Shown: positions 50,917 to 61,694 of the stretch, piece after piece
How the letters are laid out: the number at the start of each line of letters is the position of its first letter
Position numbering within the stretch: position 1 is the stretch's first letter
From: Hypoxylon rubiginosum
Taxonomy: Eukaryota; Ascomycota; Sordariomycetes; Xylariales; Hypoxylaceae
NCBI GenBank assembly: GCA_902806565.1
Contig: CADCXA010000062.1
Span: forward strand, 124,001-188,000
Direction of reading: 5' to 3'
Length of the DNA: 64,000 nt
Notes under the pieces: generated by a model
The model's database searches: none
What the model saw: only the letters and a program-made list of their open reading frames with translations
Told to the model about the DNA's origin: nothing
Made by a program: the position numbers and the translations under genes

Positions 50917-53900
50917 ATGGATCAATGTGACGAGAACAGTCCGCCCTCAACCATAACTTGTTTAAATGACGAGAAGCATGACCGCAATATAAAAGACTAC
51001 ATGCTCCATTACCTCGGATGTCTCGAGATATGTGAAAGAAAAGGGTTCTTCGAAGAAGACAACCCTCTTTGGGGGTATGAATTAGAGCACCAGGAGAGGC
51101 TTCGCAACAACCCTACCGAGGCCAGGGAGATTGTGGACACGAAAATGGCTTCCTGGAAGGAAAACTGCATGAGTGAATTGAGGCGAATCGACTTCCTCCG
51201 CAAGACTCTGGCTCAAGATAAACATGACAACCACCTAGTGAGCCAATTGGAGAAGAGTCGTGCCTTATGGCATGGCTCGACTTCCTACACGAAGAATATT
51301 GAAGCTGTACGGGAGTGGCGAAAAAGACGAGGCAAATGTAACTCTCGCCCAGCCGACGTCGAAATCAAACACTTCGATAAATATGAGCCCGAGAAAGATG
51401 TCAACGCCCCTATCATCCAATTCGAGAACGGCCGCGGTGTAAATCTAACGGATGACCGAGTGTGGAACAAATTTCCAAATCAAAAGACGACGCTGAGCAA
51501 ACTGCTGTACGATAAGGATTCGTTACTTCACCAACAGGATCCTCCCCAGCTACTGAAATATTTTCACATCCCATCAAATAATATGATAGTAAGTTGGCTC
51601 TGCAAGTTGTCTGTTATGAGAGATAATGTTCTTTACTAACCTTATACCATATAGTGGGCTGAGGTAAGTCTTCCTTATGTTGACGTATGATCGGCGCCGA
51701 CGTGAAGTTTCAGCAAGCTATTGCGCGATACTTCGACGACGAAATACCGGACTACCATGCAACTCATCGGGAGTTAATCCAGAAAAGGAAGACGAAGACT
51801 TATATGATTCTCCGGGAGCACTACTGGCGGAGCCAGCTATATGGGGGGAAACAGCAGAGTCCACCACACGAAAGGCATTTACGTCCACTCTGTTCTATAA
51901 TATCATCAGGTAACAAACATCGTCCTTACTACTTCCAATTGAAAGTTGGGTTAACAGTGTTATAGAGCCTAAAAATGCCGAAAACTTCCCGAGGAACATG
52001 GTTCTCTTCGTAAGTCTCCCTTTGAGGTGCAGCAGCCTTTCGTACACTAACTCTGAGTGAAGATGCCGTATCTCCACTGGGAGACCTCGAGAAAGAGGGA
52101 ACAAATTGCTGTGGAGATTAAGAATATCGTGGACTCAGCCAAAGCAGTTGCCGCCGAACGTGAGAAGGATCAGAAGAAAACTAGACGGAAGGGGAGAGAG
52201 GCACTTTACAAAAACGCACCAAATGGCTTTGAAACTTACCACGAACCGGATGGGAGTGATAGGCCTAAACCTAGCACAGGAACGGTGCCTGACCTCTTGA
52301 AAGAGCTAAAGTTGCTCAAGTCCCCGCTTCCTATTGATGAGAAAGGTCGTGTGAAAGTTAGAAGTACCCTCGGTCAGTTCCTTCTCGATGCCGCGAGGCT
52401 CTACGAAGGGATGTCAAATTACCGCGACAAGAAGATACTCCGGAAATACCTGTCTGAAGACCCTCCGTTACATCCACGTCGTACCTTGGACCAGGCCTAT
52501 TACTGGACTCTTAATTCGACCAGGAAACGAGATCGGGACCAAGTGGTATACAGGGGCACGACAGCGAAGCCTGACGACTTCCACGCTTATGACCGCGTAT
52601 CCATTAATCCCAATGATCCCGATGATCACGGGGTTTGGGAGTGGACAAAACACAAGGAATTCAAAATAGAAAATCCTTGCGACGAGTGCAAGATAAACAT
52701 CCAGAAGTTGTCCCGTGTTATCATGGTCGACCAACTTTGGATGTGGATATTAGATGCCAACACTATCATCACCTGCTTTCCGAAGCGATATGGCTCAAAT
52801 AAGCAAGACGCTTCGGGCGTCCACAAGTCAATCCGGATGCGTATCCAAGATAGTGCTTCTGACATTCGCACTATCTTTGACCTAGCCCTCATCATTATTG
52901 ACGAGTGCTCCAACACATTCTTTGACCAGACCCAGACGATAGACCGGCAGCCGCAAGTGATCGATGCATTCTCGAAGGCTATTGGTACTATTGTAAGTAA
53001 CAGTCTGCTATACATTGGGACTACTTATCTAATGTACTCGCAGATGTACAAGCAGACAGCAGCGTTTGAGAGGCTATGGCACTGGACTGATCAAGCGAGC
53101 GATATCTACAGGTCCAAAGAAAGCCCTGACACGTCGGAACTCCACGTGCCGCTTCTGGACATCAACCCCGAAGGAAAGCTAGAAAGGGAGATCAAGGACA
53201 TTATAGAGGAATTGGATATCATGATACACATCACCAAGACCCACAAGCGAATCCTTGCTACGTTTGTTTCCAACGCAGAAAAGATGCTAGACCCGTTCGG
53301 AGAATTCGGCAGCAACCAGAAGCGAGAGACGGCAGCTCACCAGTACTGGGCTAAATCTCGATCCAGGGAACTAGCAAACTCACAAGACGCAAACCCCAAG
53401 AACGCCGCTGAGGCACAGAAGGAAGACGACGTACGAAAGGAGAAGGACAAGGGGAAGAGAGAAGACGACTACAACTGGTTCAAGCTCAACGCCGATGAAA
53501 GACTGGAGAATGTCCAGACGCGAATCGAAGAGCTTGAGGAGTTGCGTGGTAGTGCTGATAACACAGCCAAAAGTGTAAGAATTAAATCCTCCCCCCCCCC
53601 TTTTCACCCAAGGTATTTCAAGTTCAGAACCAGACTAGGGCTAATTGGAACGACAGGTTAAGGATTTGCTAGAACTGAAACAGCAGCAGGCCAGTGTCGT
53701 CCAGGCCTGGCAGGCAGTTAAGCAGTCCGAGGAGTCCATTAGACAAGGACGGTCGATCATGATGTTCACTATCGTGACGATCATATTCGTAAGTCGATCC
53801 ACTTAGATAGTCCACGCGTTTAAACCGGTTACTAACGACTTTCAGCTTCCTCTCTCGTTCATGTCTAGTGTCTTCGGGATGAACAATACCGACATCACGG

Positions 53901-54391
53901 ACCAGACGTGGTCCATAAGGGAGGAATTCGTGTACATGTGTAAGCATCCCATTGCCATTTTCCCCTCCCTGTGACCCGCTCCTTCTGACATCAGGTGTGA
54001 AATTCCTGCAGTCTCCATCTCCGCCGGTGTTATCTTCCTCAGCCTAGTCCTCGCATTCGGCGGTTGGATCCGCTCCGCCATATTTTGGCTCTGGAAGTGC
54101 TTTTGGACGCCCGTCTTCGTGAAATCGCACCTGTACAATCTCTGGCTCGACTTCGACACGCCATCTCAAAGCGTCTACCGGAGCGCGAACGAATTCGCCG
54201 ACCGTCTCAAGGAAAATGCTAGGATCGCCCGTTTCGACAGAAAGCGTAAGGAGCGGGAAATCAAAGACAAGAAAGAAGCTGAGGCGAAGCTTAGGAAGAA
54301 TGAGGGTGGTAACGGCTATGCCACTGGATCTGCAGGAGTAACATCAACACATGACGTAACGTATAAACGAGCCAATGATAGTCCGGTCTAG
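50917..54391 (+). CDS. CorA-like divalent-cation transporter with large cytosolic domain
   Basis: Eight exons: 50917-51588, 51655-51663 (a 9-nt microexon coding WAE), 51714-51909, 51966-52009, 52063-53574, 53657-53788, 53846-53939, 54012-54391. They join in frame to 1,012 residues. The C-terminal part is CorA-like: a long helix ahead of the membrane, TM1 (about 838-864) ending in FGMNN, so the signature GMN is at 866-868, and TM2 from 887 (ISAGVIFLSLVLAFGGW). The tail is a charged helix. The central domain has landmarks of the fungal CorA-like/ZntB-like family: IPSNNMI, WAEQAIARYF, MVLFMPYLHWET, VIMVDQLWMWILD and TIITCFPKRYG. The 224 residues before the microexon are fungus-specific. The likely role is Mg2+ or related cation flux at a membrane; many such fungal proteins are uncharacterised. 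Confidence 0.9.
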
Positions 54392-54604
54392 ACCTAGCCG
54401 TCCTGGAACTGCGGCGCCTGGCTTGGGGGACTCACGTGGTATAATAGGACATAATTCTGATTTCGTATGTTAGGTGGAGGTGTGCCGACATCAGGCAGCA
54501 TTGGATGTAGAAGACAGGGATGAAAGGGGGAGGCATGGCCTCATGTCAATCTCATTACTTGTCCGTAGATTAATTCTCCTACCAACACCATAATAGTCCA
54601 ACCC

Positions 54605-56558
54605 TTAAAGTTCACCTACAGGACGACCATAGCCTTCTGCAGTCTTCTTTTGCTGTCCTGTCAAGACATTCTGGAATTGCTCCTGCTCTTTTAGAGCTTC
54701 GGTATCAACATCGACCTGGTCAACATGCGATATTCCCAGATAATCATCAATAATCAGTCGCGCAACATTCATGCCCATCAAGGCGCTCGTCTCCATCGTC
54801 GAAATGAAGCTCTCGATGCCCGATGTGTAGTACAGGCCGTCGCCTAGGATAGGGTCCTGGAACGTAACGCGCGGGTACTTCTGCGGGTAGGGGTGGAAGA
54901 CGGCGGGATAGTACCACGAGATGGGATCCAGGGTAGTCTCGCTCTCCTCCCCATCCGCGTCGGCAGAAGAGTCTCGAGTAAACGTGTCCGGAACCTGGAC
55001 GCCGAGTAGGCGGGAAAGGAACTCGGGCGTCACCTTGTCGGGCGAGAAGATCTTGTACACGTACTCGGTGTTCTGCGTCTTCGGGTTCGTCACGACCTTA
55101 ACTAGAGTCGCGGAAAAGAAGCCGGCATTTCCGGCCCCCTCGCGACCGGGCTTAGCCTCCTCGTCCGCGCCGAGCGTCGTGAGCACCGAGGTAGGCACTC
55201 TAGCCGCTGGATCGAGGTTGAAGAACTCGGGGCTAAAGCGGTACGAAGTCGCGAAAAGCGTCACATGCAGCGTCACGTACGGAATCGAGTCGACGGGATG
55301 CGGAATTACGCCAGCATCGTGGTCAATCCCGCTGAATTGGTACGGCGTCGCGATGACAACGTCGTCGAAGGCAACAGGGTAGGCTTCGGCCTCCGCATTG
55401 TCTGTAGCGCCTGTTGTTTTGGTCTCGATGCTGTATTTTGGCGATCCTGATTCTGGATCGCTACTGAGTTTCTTGGCGATTGAAGTCACGGTCGAGTTCA
55501 ATGAGACATGTGCGTTAGAGCGAGAAACCATATGTGAGAATATGCGCCAGTTACCGCCGGCCACGGCCATCGCGCCCTCCGGGGCCATAGCCACCTAATG
55601 AAGGCATTAGTCGTCGCCTGGTCTATTTCTATGTCAGAAGGGAAACGAACCATGGTCCCTAACCCATGTATGTAGGGCAGATTGGAGGCATAGTTGACGC
55701 GAGTACTCGTCTGTACGATGTGATGAGCGAACGGCCCGTCGAGCTTATTCTGCGCCAGCCACTGTAGTCCAGTCAGGCCGGTTATCTTGACGAGGCCAAG
55801 CTGATAAGCCCTAGTTGAGAGCGATCGGAACGGGAAGTAAGGTGCCTCGTAGAGCTTCAGAAAGGTGCCAACGGTTTCCTGGACCAGCTTGCGTGTGTAG
55901 TACGGAGCGGTACCATATTGCCACAATAACTTCACTATATTCCACCAGCCCCAGGATTCAGAGTCCTGCGTATAGACGAAATGCTGGCCGTCCCATACGC
56001 CTAGAAGCCCCGCCTCGTCGGTGCCTGGGTCCGTCGTAGGCAGGGCGAACTCCTTGGTCGCGTTGAATAGGATGTGGTTCACCTCGACGAATATTGATGC
56101 GCCGAGCTCAACCGGGTTATTCGGGATGTCATGCACGTCCACAGTGAGGGTGCGGCCGCCGATACGGGCCGTCTTCTCAAATATGGTGATGTTGACCTGC
56201 ACACCATCCCTAGAGGCATACTTGTGCAAGTGGTACGCGGCAGAGGAGCCAGCGGCACCAGCGCCTGTTAAATGGTTTAGTAAATTTAAATCTCGAAATA
56301 TAGAAATAATTTCACGAGTAATAGATGGTATTCATTATAGATTCAAGCTATAATATGTGAGAGTGATGATGTTAAGATGTTAAGATAGCTTGCTCTTGAA
56401 GCCGCACCGCAGGTAAAAAGGAGCTCTGAGAATGACAAATGCAACTGACCAATAATGGCAACCTGTTTTACAGGTCGGCTAGCGTCAGCATCGGCGCAAT
56501 TGGCAACCGATGGCAATAACAAAAGGCAAGCAAATTGGTATAAGCGTAATAAATGCAT
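54605..56558 (-). CDS. Secreted prenylcysteine-oxidase-like FAD protein
   Basis: Exons on the minus strand: 56558-56450, 56264-55651, 55594-54605; introns 185 and 56 nt; 570 residues, all in frame. An N-terminal signal peptide (MHLLRLYQFACLLLLPSVANC) precedes a Rossmann FAD motif GAGAAG (37-42), which is formed only by splicing of intron 1. IFEKTARIGGRT (FAD ribose-binding Glu plus the GGR box) follows, then LGTMVAMAPEGAMAVAGGNW, the hallmark stretch of prenylcysteine oxidases across intron 2. The C-terminal domain contains SWYYPAVFHPYPQ and GLYYTSGIESFISTMETSA, typical of the family. The known reaction is oxidative cleavage of S-prenyl-cysteine to cysteine and a prenyl aldehyde, with H2O2 produced, in vacuole or secretory compartments. 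It is divergent from the hypothetical gene at 57099. Confidence 0.9.
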
Positions 56559-57098
56559 TGTTTCTTAGGTAGTCAACATTTTTGTGATGATGATGAAAGG
56601 AAAATCATTAGCTGAAGGATCACGAAATGGCGATAGGTAGGATGATGAACCGTGCACGCCGATGGCTTATTAAGCACCAGCCATTTTATGCAACCAAAAT
56701 GACTATTATAGCTATTATACCGTTTTAAAGAACTATCTTATAGCCAGTAGTTACATGTATGCTTAGCGACATATTTAGGATCTTTCGCTACCCCACCAGC
56801 TGATGAATTCACCCCACCTGTTGAAGGACAGCCCTCCCAACTTTGCTTGTTAGTTGCTTGATGCCAACTAGGACAGCTTTTAGTTCTTCATCTCATCAAT
56901 AATATATTAGGCTGCTATCTATAAATGGTTAGTATTATCTTGTCCTAGGGCGGTAAGTGTATAAATTTGGAATTGCTCCCAGTTCCTCTCGCCACTCTTT
57001 CCCTCTCCCTCGTGAACTGAGCTCCTTTTCTACGTTCCACGAAGTCGCCCACCCTTTTTTTTGCGCACGCCAGCTACACACAAGACTGACAGCAGATT
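56559..57098. promoter_or_regulatory. Bidirectional promoter region
   Basis: A 540-bp region between divergent starts at 56558 (-) and 57099 (+). Plus-strand TATAAAT elements occur at 56920-56926 and 56960-56966, the latter about 138 bp before the ATG. A CT-rich leader (CTCTTTCCCTCTCCCTCG) lies at about 56,995-57,012. Confidence 0.45.
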
Positions 57099-57650
57099 AT
57101 GGACCGAACTCTCTACGTCCTAGTATACCCTTCCCGCTTATTTGCTGCACATTGGTCTTTCTGGTTACCTTATGTTGACGCTCGTACTCGGGCATTAAAC
57201 ACCGGGGACCGCATTCACGTAACAGGAGACCGTCTTAGCGGGTTCCAGTATGAATACATCCGGAACTACAATGTCCGCGAGGACGAAAGGCATCCCAATG
57301 CCTTTCCCATAGGGTTAGTGTCAGAGGCACACTTGAGAGAAGCGACCAATGATGAAAACATTACTTCAGGCGAGCTAGATCAAAAGGATGCGGAGAGTGT
57401 CGCTCTCAATGCATTTGATGAGGCTTGTAGAGAAGTGCCAGCACCGGAACCTAGCCTCAACAAAGTGAACAGGGCAAATGTCGGCAACACTACCGGAGCA
57501 CCTCCTAAGAGAACTCAAGCTAAAGATTGCCAGTGGTGGATTAGAGAAGCCGCTTCGTATTTGATGAAAACAGGAATATTGTTGCCATTAAATGAAGGGC
57601 ATGATGGAGAAACGCCAACCTCAAGAGTCGACGGTCTGCCACGACACTGA
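57099..57650 (+). CDS. Conserved-looking fungal hypothetical protein
   Basis: Intronless, 183 residues. The N-terminal half has the look of a conserved domain: MDRTLYVLVYPSRLF, AHWSFWLP, then GDRIHVTGDRLSGFQYEYI and ERHPNAFPIGLVSE. I associate this pattern with an uncharacterised small protein family common in ascomycetes, but I cannot name it with certainty. The C-terminal half is acidic and probably disordered until QWWIREAASYLMKTGILLP, which would be a closing helix. No signal peptide or transmembrane helix is convincing. It probably acts inside the cell; function unknown. Confidence 0.75.
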   Translation: MDRTLYVLVYPSRLFAAHWSFWLPYVDARTRALNTGDRIHVTGDRLSGFQYEYIRNYNVREDERHPNAFPIGLVSEAHLREATNDENITSGELDQKDAESVALNAFDEACREVPAPEPSLNKVNRANVGNTTGAPPKRTQAKDCQWWIREAASYLMKTGILLPLNEGHDGETPTSRVDGLPRH

Positions 57651-58122
57651 TACAGCCAGATAATCACACATGGGACTACAATGGCTTTTCATATTCGTTG
57701 ACACAATATGGAGCGATATGCAGCTATTTCGTATTGGTCGATTCGAGAAAATGTTTCAGGGGTAGCCAGCATGTCATCTCACACGCGCGGCCGCTTGGTC
57801 ACAGAGTACTTGGTCAACTTCCAATGCTAGCCGCCTCTACATTTATGTAAATAACACCAAGTCTACCTAGGTAGCTAAGAGGCTGTCTATAATCCACGTA
57901 AGTGACTAGCGGTCGGAAACCCGAGAATCTGGGAAGGAGGGGTTAGCTCCCTTGAATCAAAGGCCTCGCCGGAATGCTAGGCACGATTTCACATTAACGG
58001 TAACCCAGGTTGATGTGAAGCTAGCTACTTACCTACCTACTTTCTCGATAGAATACTCACGAGACGATCAAAGGCATGCGAGAGTAGTTAATTCTAACCA
58101 TCTGCTATTTGGCCTCTCGAAC
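57651..58122. other. Intergenic region upstream of the APH-like gene
   Basis: Contains a 12-bp palindrome CTACCTAGGTAG at 57873-57884 and a TTACCTACCTAC run near 58,030. An open frame extends upstream of the chosen APH start to 57952, but without an ATG. No gene is called. Confidence 0.45.
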
Positions 58123-59125
58123 ATGGCCTCTGCAACCACTGATGGTGCAGTACCCAAGTTAGTAAAAGTAGCAGAATTACCCAGCGCAGAAAACATGGTG
58201 TTTCGCGATTCTTCATTTTTCAAGAAAAATAGCTCTAATCTTCCATCTCCCGAAGAGATACGGGAAGAGGATATCAAGGTCAATGGGTTTCGCGCACGGT
58301 CGCGAAGGCCTCCGCCGATTCCGTTTGAAGAACTAGGAATTGTTGTCAAATACGGCTCGGTGATTACAATAGCCGAAGCCCAATGCCTCTGGTATTTTAA
58401 CCGATATATGAAAGATACTGTGCCTACGCCAGAGCTCTTCGGGTGGTGCCAGGATGATGGTGAAACATTCATCTACATGGAGCTCGTCGATGGCGATACG
58501 TTGGAAGATGCATGGCCGTCACTCAGCCCAGAAGAGCAAGACATCATTTGCGGACAGCTACGCACGTGTGTGGAGGCGTGGCGTAGCCTCCGTCAGGAGG
58601 CGGAACCATACTGCGTCGGTAAGATCGTGTATCAATCACAAACAACCACAACCTGGGATGCTAACAACTCCAGGTCATATCGGACGCCAAGGAGTTGGCG
58701 ACAGTATATTCAGCGACGCGGGAGACGCGCAGGCCGGGCCATTCAAAGACTTAACCCAATTCCACGATTTCTTCGCGCGTTACTCTTGTCGCCGGCACCC
58801 GGACTGGAACCCGCGCCACGATTTTTCCGAACTGGCCGGCTTGACGGACGACAGGCCGGTCGTGTTTACGCACGCCGATCTGGATAGGAGCAACATTATC
58901 GTCGCCCCGAGGGAGGGGGGGTCGCCGCCCCGCGTCGCCGCCATCATCGACTGGCACCAGTCGGGCTGGTACCCGAGCGGTTGGGAATGGCTCAAAGCGC
59001 AATGGACGTGTGAGCCGTTCTGGGAAGGGGGTCGCGACACGGCTTGGCTATCAAAAATTATGACGCCAGTCGATCACGACTATCAAGTCGCTTGGGAATT
59101 TATCACCGGCACTTTAGGTTATTAG
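58123..59125 (+). CDS. APH-family (aminoglycoside phosphotransferase-like) kinase
   Basis: Exons 58123-58618 and 58674-59125 (55-nt intron, GCTAAC branch site) give 315 residues. The first ATG in frame is at 58123; the frame is open further upstream only through non-ATG codons. Landmarks: GIVVKYGS (putative ATP-binding Lys), ETFIYMELVDGDTLEDAW (hinge), the Brenner motif FTHADLDRSN (His232, catalytic Asp234, Asn239) and AAIIDWHQSGWYPSGWEW (Mg-binding Asp258). This is the eukaryotic-like kinase fold of the phosphotransferase enzyme family that is numerous in moulds. The targets are small molecules or unknown; an antibiotic-resistance role should not be assumed. All catalytic residues are present. 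Confidence 0.9.
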
Positions 59126-59407
59126 TTTCGTCAATACGAATCTATAAATTGAGCAAGCCTACATCTAAATGACTTCTCTAACTCTAAGTGCTTAAATACA
59201 TCTAATAAGAGCTTCCTCTCATCCTGCTTCAATATCTTGATGATTGATAAGTACCTAAGGTACCTAAAGTATCCTTGGCTGCTGGTCCAAATTTTGTATC
59301 ATGCGGCGGCAAGTTACGAGTCAGTAGACCACATAGCTTGACCACCTGGACAACCTAAACGCGGGCCAACTAAGCGTTTTCATATTGTCAACACCCTTAT
59401 TACACTG

Positions 59408-61164
59408 CTAATTATGCTCTATGAGAGATTCACGGTCTGGCGAGGACTCTTCATCGCATCTATCGCCTGCCGGTGTCTGCACGAAGATCGCTAGAATCAA
59501 CATGATAAGGCACGTGAAGGACACACCGAGATACGGCAAGCCGATCCACTCCCCTCCTAGCCGCATGCCGAGAGTGAAGAGACCCGCAAGCGCAGGTGTC
59601 GCCCAGATGCTACTTGCCATCTCCACGAGGGCCATGAGAGTAAACAGTCTTGATCGGTGCTCGGGGTCGACGTGAAATGTAGCAATGCTCTTAATGAAAC
59701 TGGCGGAGCCGGAACCAAGGGACATCACTATAAGACCGACCACAAAGACCGGTAGAGACGGAGACACGGCGAGGATGAAAGTGCCGGCGACGTAGGCGAC
59801 GTATGACCAACGTACGAGTATTAAATCTCGATGCTTCTCGTCGGTCACGCGTAGCCAATCAGGCAGCGTTGGCCGGACGATGAGGTTAGAGATGAATGGG
59901 ATTATCAATAGCACCACGACTATGTGAGAAATCCCGTAGAGGGATTGGATGTAACCCGTCTCGGCAAGCGGGATATGGTAGCGTTTGGAAATGAACTGGA
60001 CCATGAATTGAAAGGTGCATACTATGACCGGCAGCGATACAACGCAGATGCAGAGGATCAGAGCCACGGAGCGTATCCGAACGATTGAGAGCGAGTCTTT
60101 CAATTGGTTAAAACCTTGAAGTACACGTGTTTTGATTGTGACATGGTGAGACTCTGCGTCGTCAGATGGCTCTGACTGGTGCGACCTATGGAATGTTTCC
60201 GGGATGAGAATGATCGGTGCGGCGGCTAGGATGTATAGTATGAATGTAAGTAACATGACGGGCCAAGGGCCAGTGGAAGACATCATGGCAGATGCTAGTG
60301 CCGGCGAGACTAGATTGCCGACCATGCTCGTAACGTGGATGCGCATGAAGCTGATTGATCTGCGCCTCGTGAGAAAGATGACGGGTTACGGTAGAGGTTT
60401 TAGAGCATACCTATTCGACTCGGGGATGAGATCACTTAGGATGCTATACATAGCAGCCAGCATCGCAGGTTGGCCTCCGAAGAGATGGGCTACCGACGAT
60501 ATCCAGACCAGGCGGACTGGAAGTACGGCTGAAAACCAGGCGACAATAATGATAATGAATATATAAATTACGTAGCCTAATGAGGCGATGGCGAGTACCG
60601 GCTTGCGCCCAATACTGGAGCGAATGCTCGTTAGCTAAGGATCGAAACACATGTGAACGTCAAGTGAGCTCACCGATCAGCCACGATACCCCAGAGCAAG
60701 GCCACCAGGCAGCTGAGGCCGGCGTTCAGAGACTCGAGGACGGCGAATAGGTACGCCAGCCTGGACTGAATGACGTCGTTCTTGCAGGTTTCCTCGTCGA
60801 TAGGCTCACCAACGCCTGGCGTCGTACCAAAATACTCGTGACAGAGAATATCCTCGTAGATCCTCGTCATAGGAATAATCTGAAAGGCGCCAGCGGCGGA
60901 CGAGAGGACCACGAAAAGGTAGAATATGCCGAGGACGGTAGTGGGCTTGTGAGCCGTCGGGATGCGGATGTTCCCGACGCTGGCGATTGAGGCCAGTGTG
61001 GACGACCTCGAATGGCCGGGCTTCCAGACCGATGCGGCATTCTCCGGGTCCCCCACGAGCGGAGTGCGCTCGGAGACGGTGATCTCATCGTCACCGGTCG
61101 CGTCTCGTGTCATTTTGGATTTGAATAGTCGGCATGAACTCTCATGGAGTTTGGTGTTTGACAC
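59408..61164 (-). CDS. Major facilitator superfamily transporter
   Basis: Minus-strand exons 61164-60674, 60614-60411 and 60359-59408 join in frame to 548 residues; the third exon could start 9 nt later at 60350. The N-terminal 75 residues are cytosolic and polar (EITVSERTPLVGD). Membrane segments then begin with TTVLGIFYLFVVLSSAAGAF. The MFS loop 2-3 signature is created by splicing of intron 1: GIVADR|IGRKPVL. Further helices include YVIYIFIIIVAWFSAV, WPVMLLTFILYILAAAPIIL and, after a central loop, SVALILCICVVSLPVIV and FVVGLIVMSLGSGSA. The general layout is 12 helices with a cytosolic centre. It is probably a plasma-membrane or vacuolar exporter or importer; substrate unknown. A TATATAA on the minus strand at about 61,391-61,398 is a plausible TATA box. 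Confidence 0.9.
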
Positions 61165-61694
61165 CCTCGTGAGAAGTTTCGGGAGTTAGCGAAAGATCGA
61201 TAAGGCAGCGATATGAACAATTACGTGGATTAAGGACTCGTAATCTGCTCTTTAACCCGATCAGTCCTAGTAAGGGGGGTGTTGGGATGTTGACTTGCAT
61301 GCCGATCCTGATTGGTGATACAATGCAGGGGTTTGTGATACGTCTACGCCCTATCTCCAAATGCCACCTGTCAGCCTGTGCCCCCACGGCTTATATAATC
61401 CCGCCTGTAGCACATTAAATTCAACGATTGAAAGCAGCGAAACATCGAGTCCCTAAAAAGAGCACCCGTCAATCATTTTATCTTTCGTATGTTGCTTGGG
61501 CAAACATAGATATGTACCTATGTCGATAGAAGAGGAACGATAGAAGATGTATCCCTAGGATAATGATAATACCTTGTACCGATACTACAAGTCCGAGATT
61601 AGAAGATGCGGTTCAAACGCGGCAATACCAAGCTGATCGCGTCATGAAGGCATCTGCAACTGCAGAACAACACTTCTTCACTATCCGCGAGAGG
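61165..61694. other. Upstream region of the MFS gene
   Basis: Presumed promoter and leader of the minus-strand MFS gene, with TATATAA (minus strand) at about 61,391. Short ORFs on either strand have no features. The right part merges into the RCC1 pseudogene. Confidence 0.4.

Noticed and set aside
57952..58122. Upstream extension of the APH frame
   Set aside because: The open frame begins with TTG and has no ATG before 58123; the family resemblance starts after 58123.
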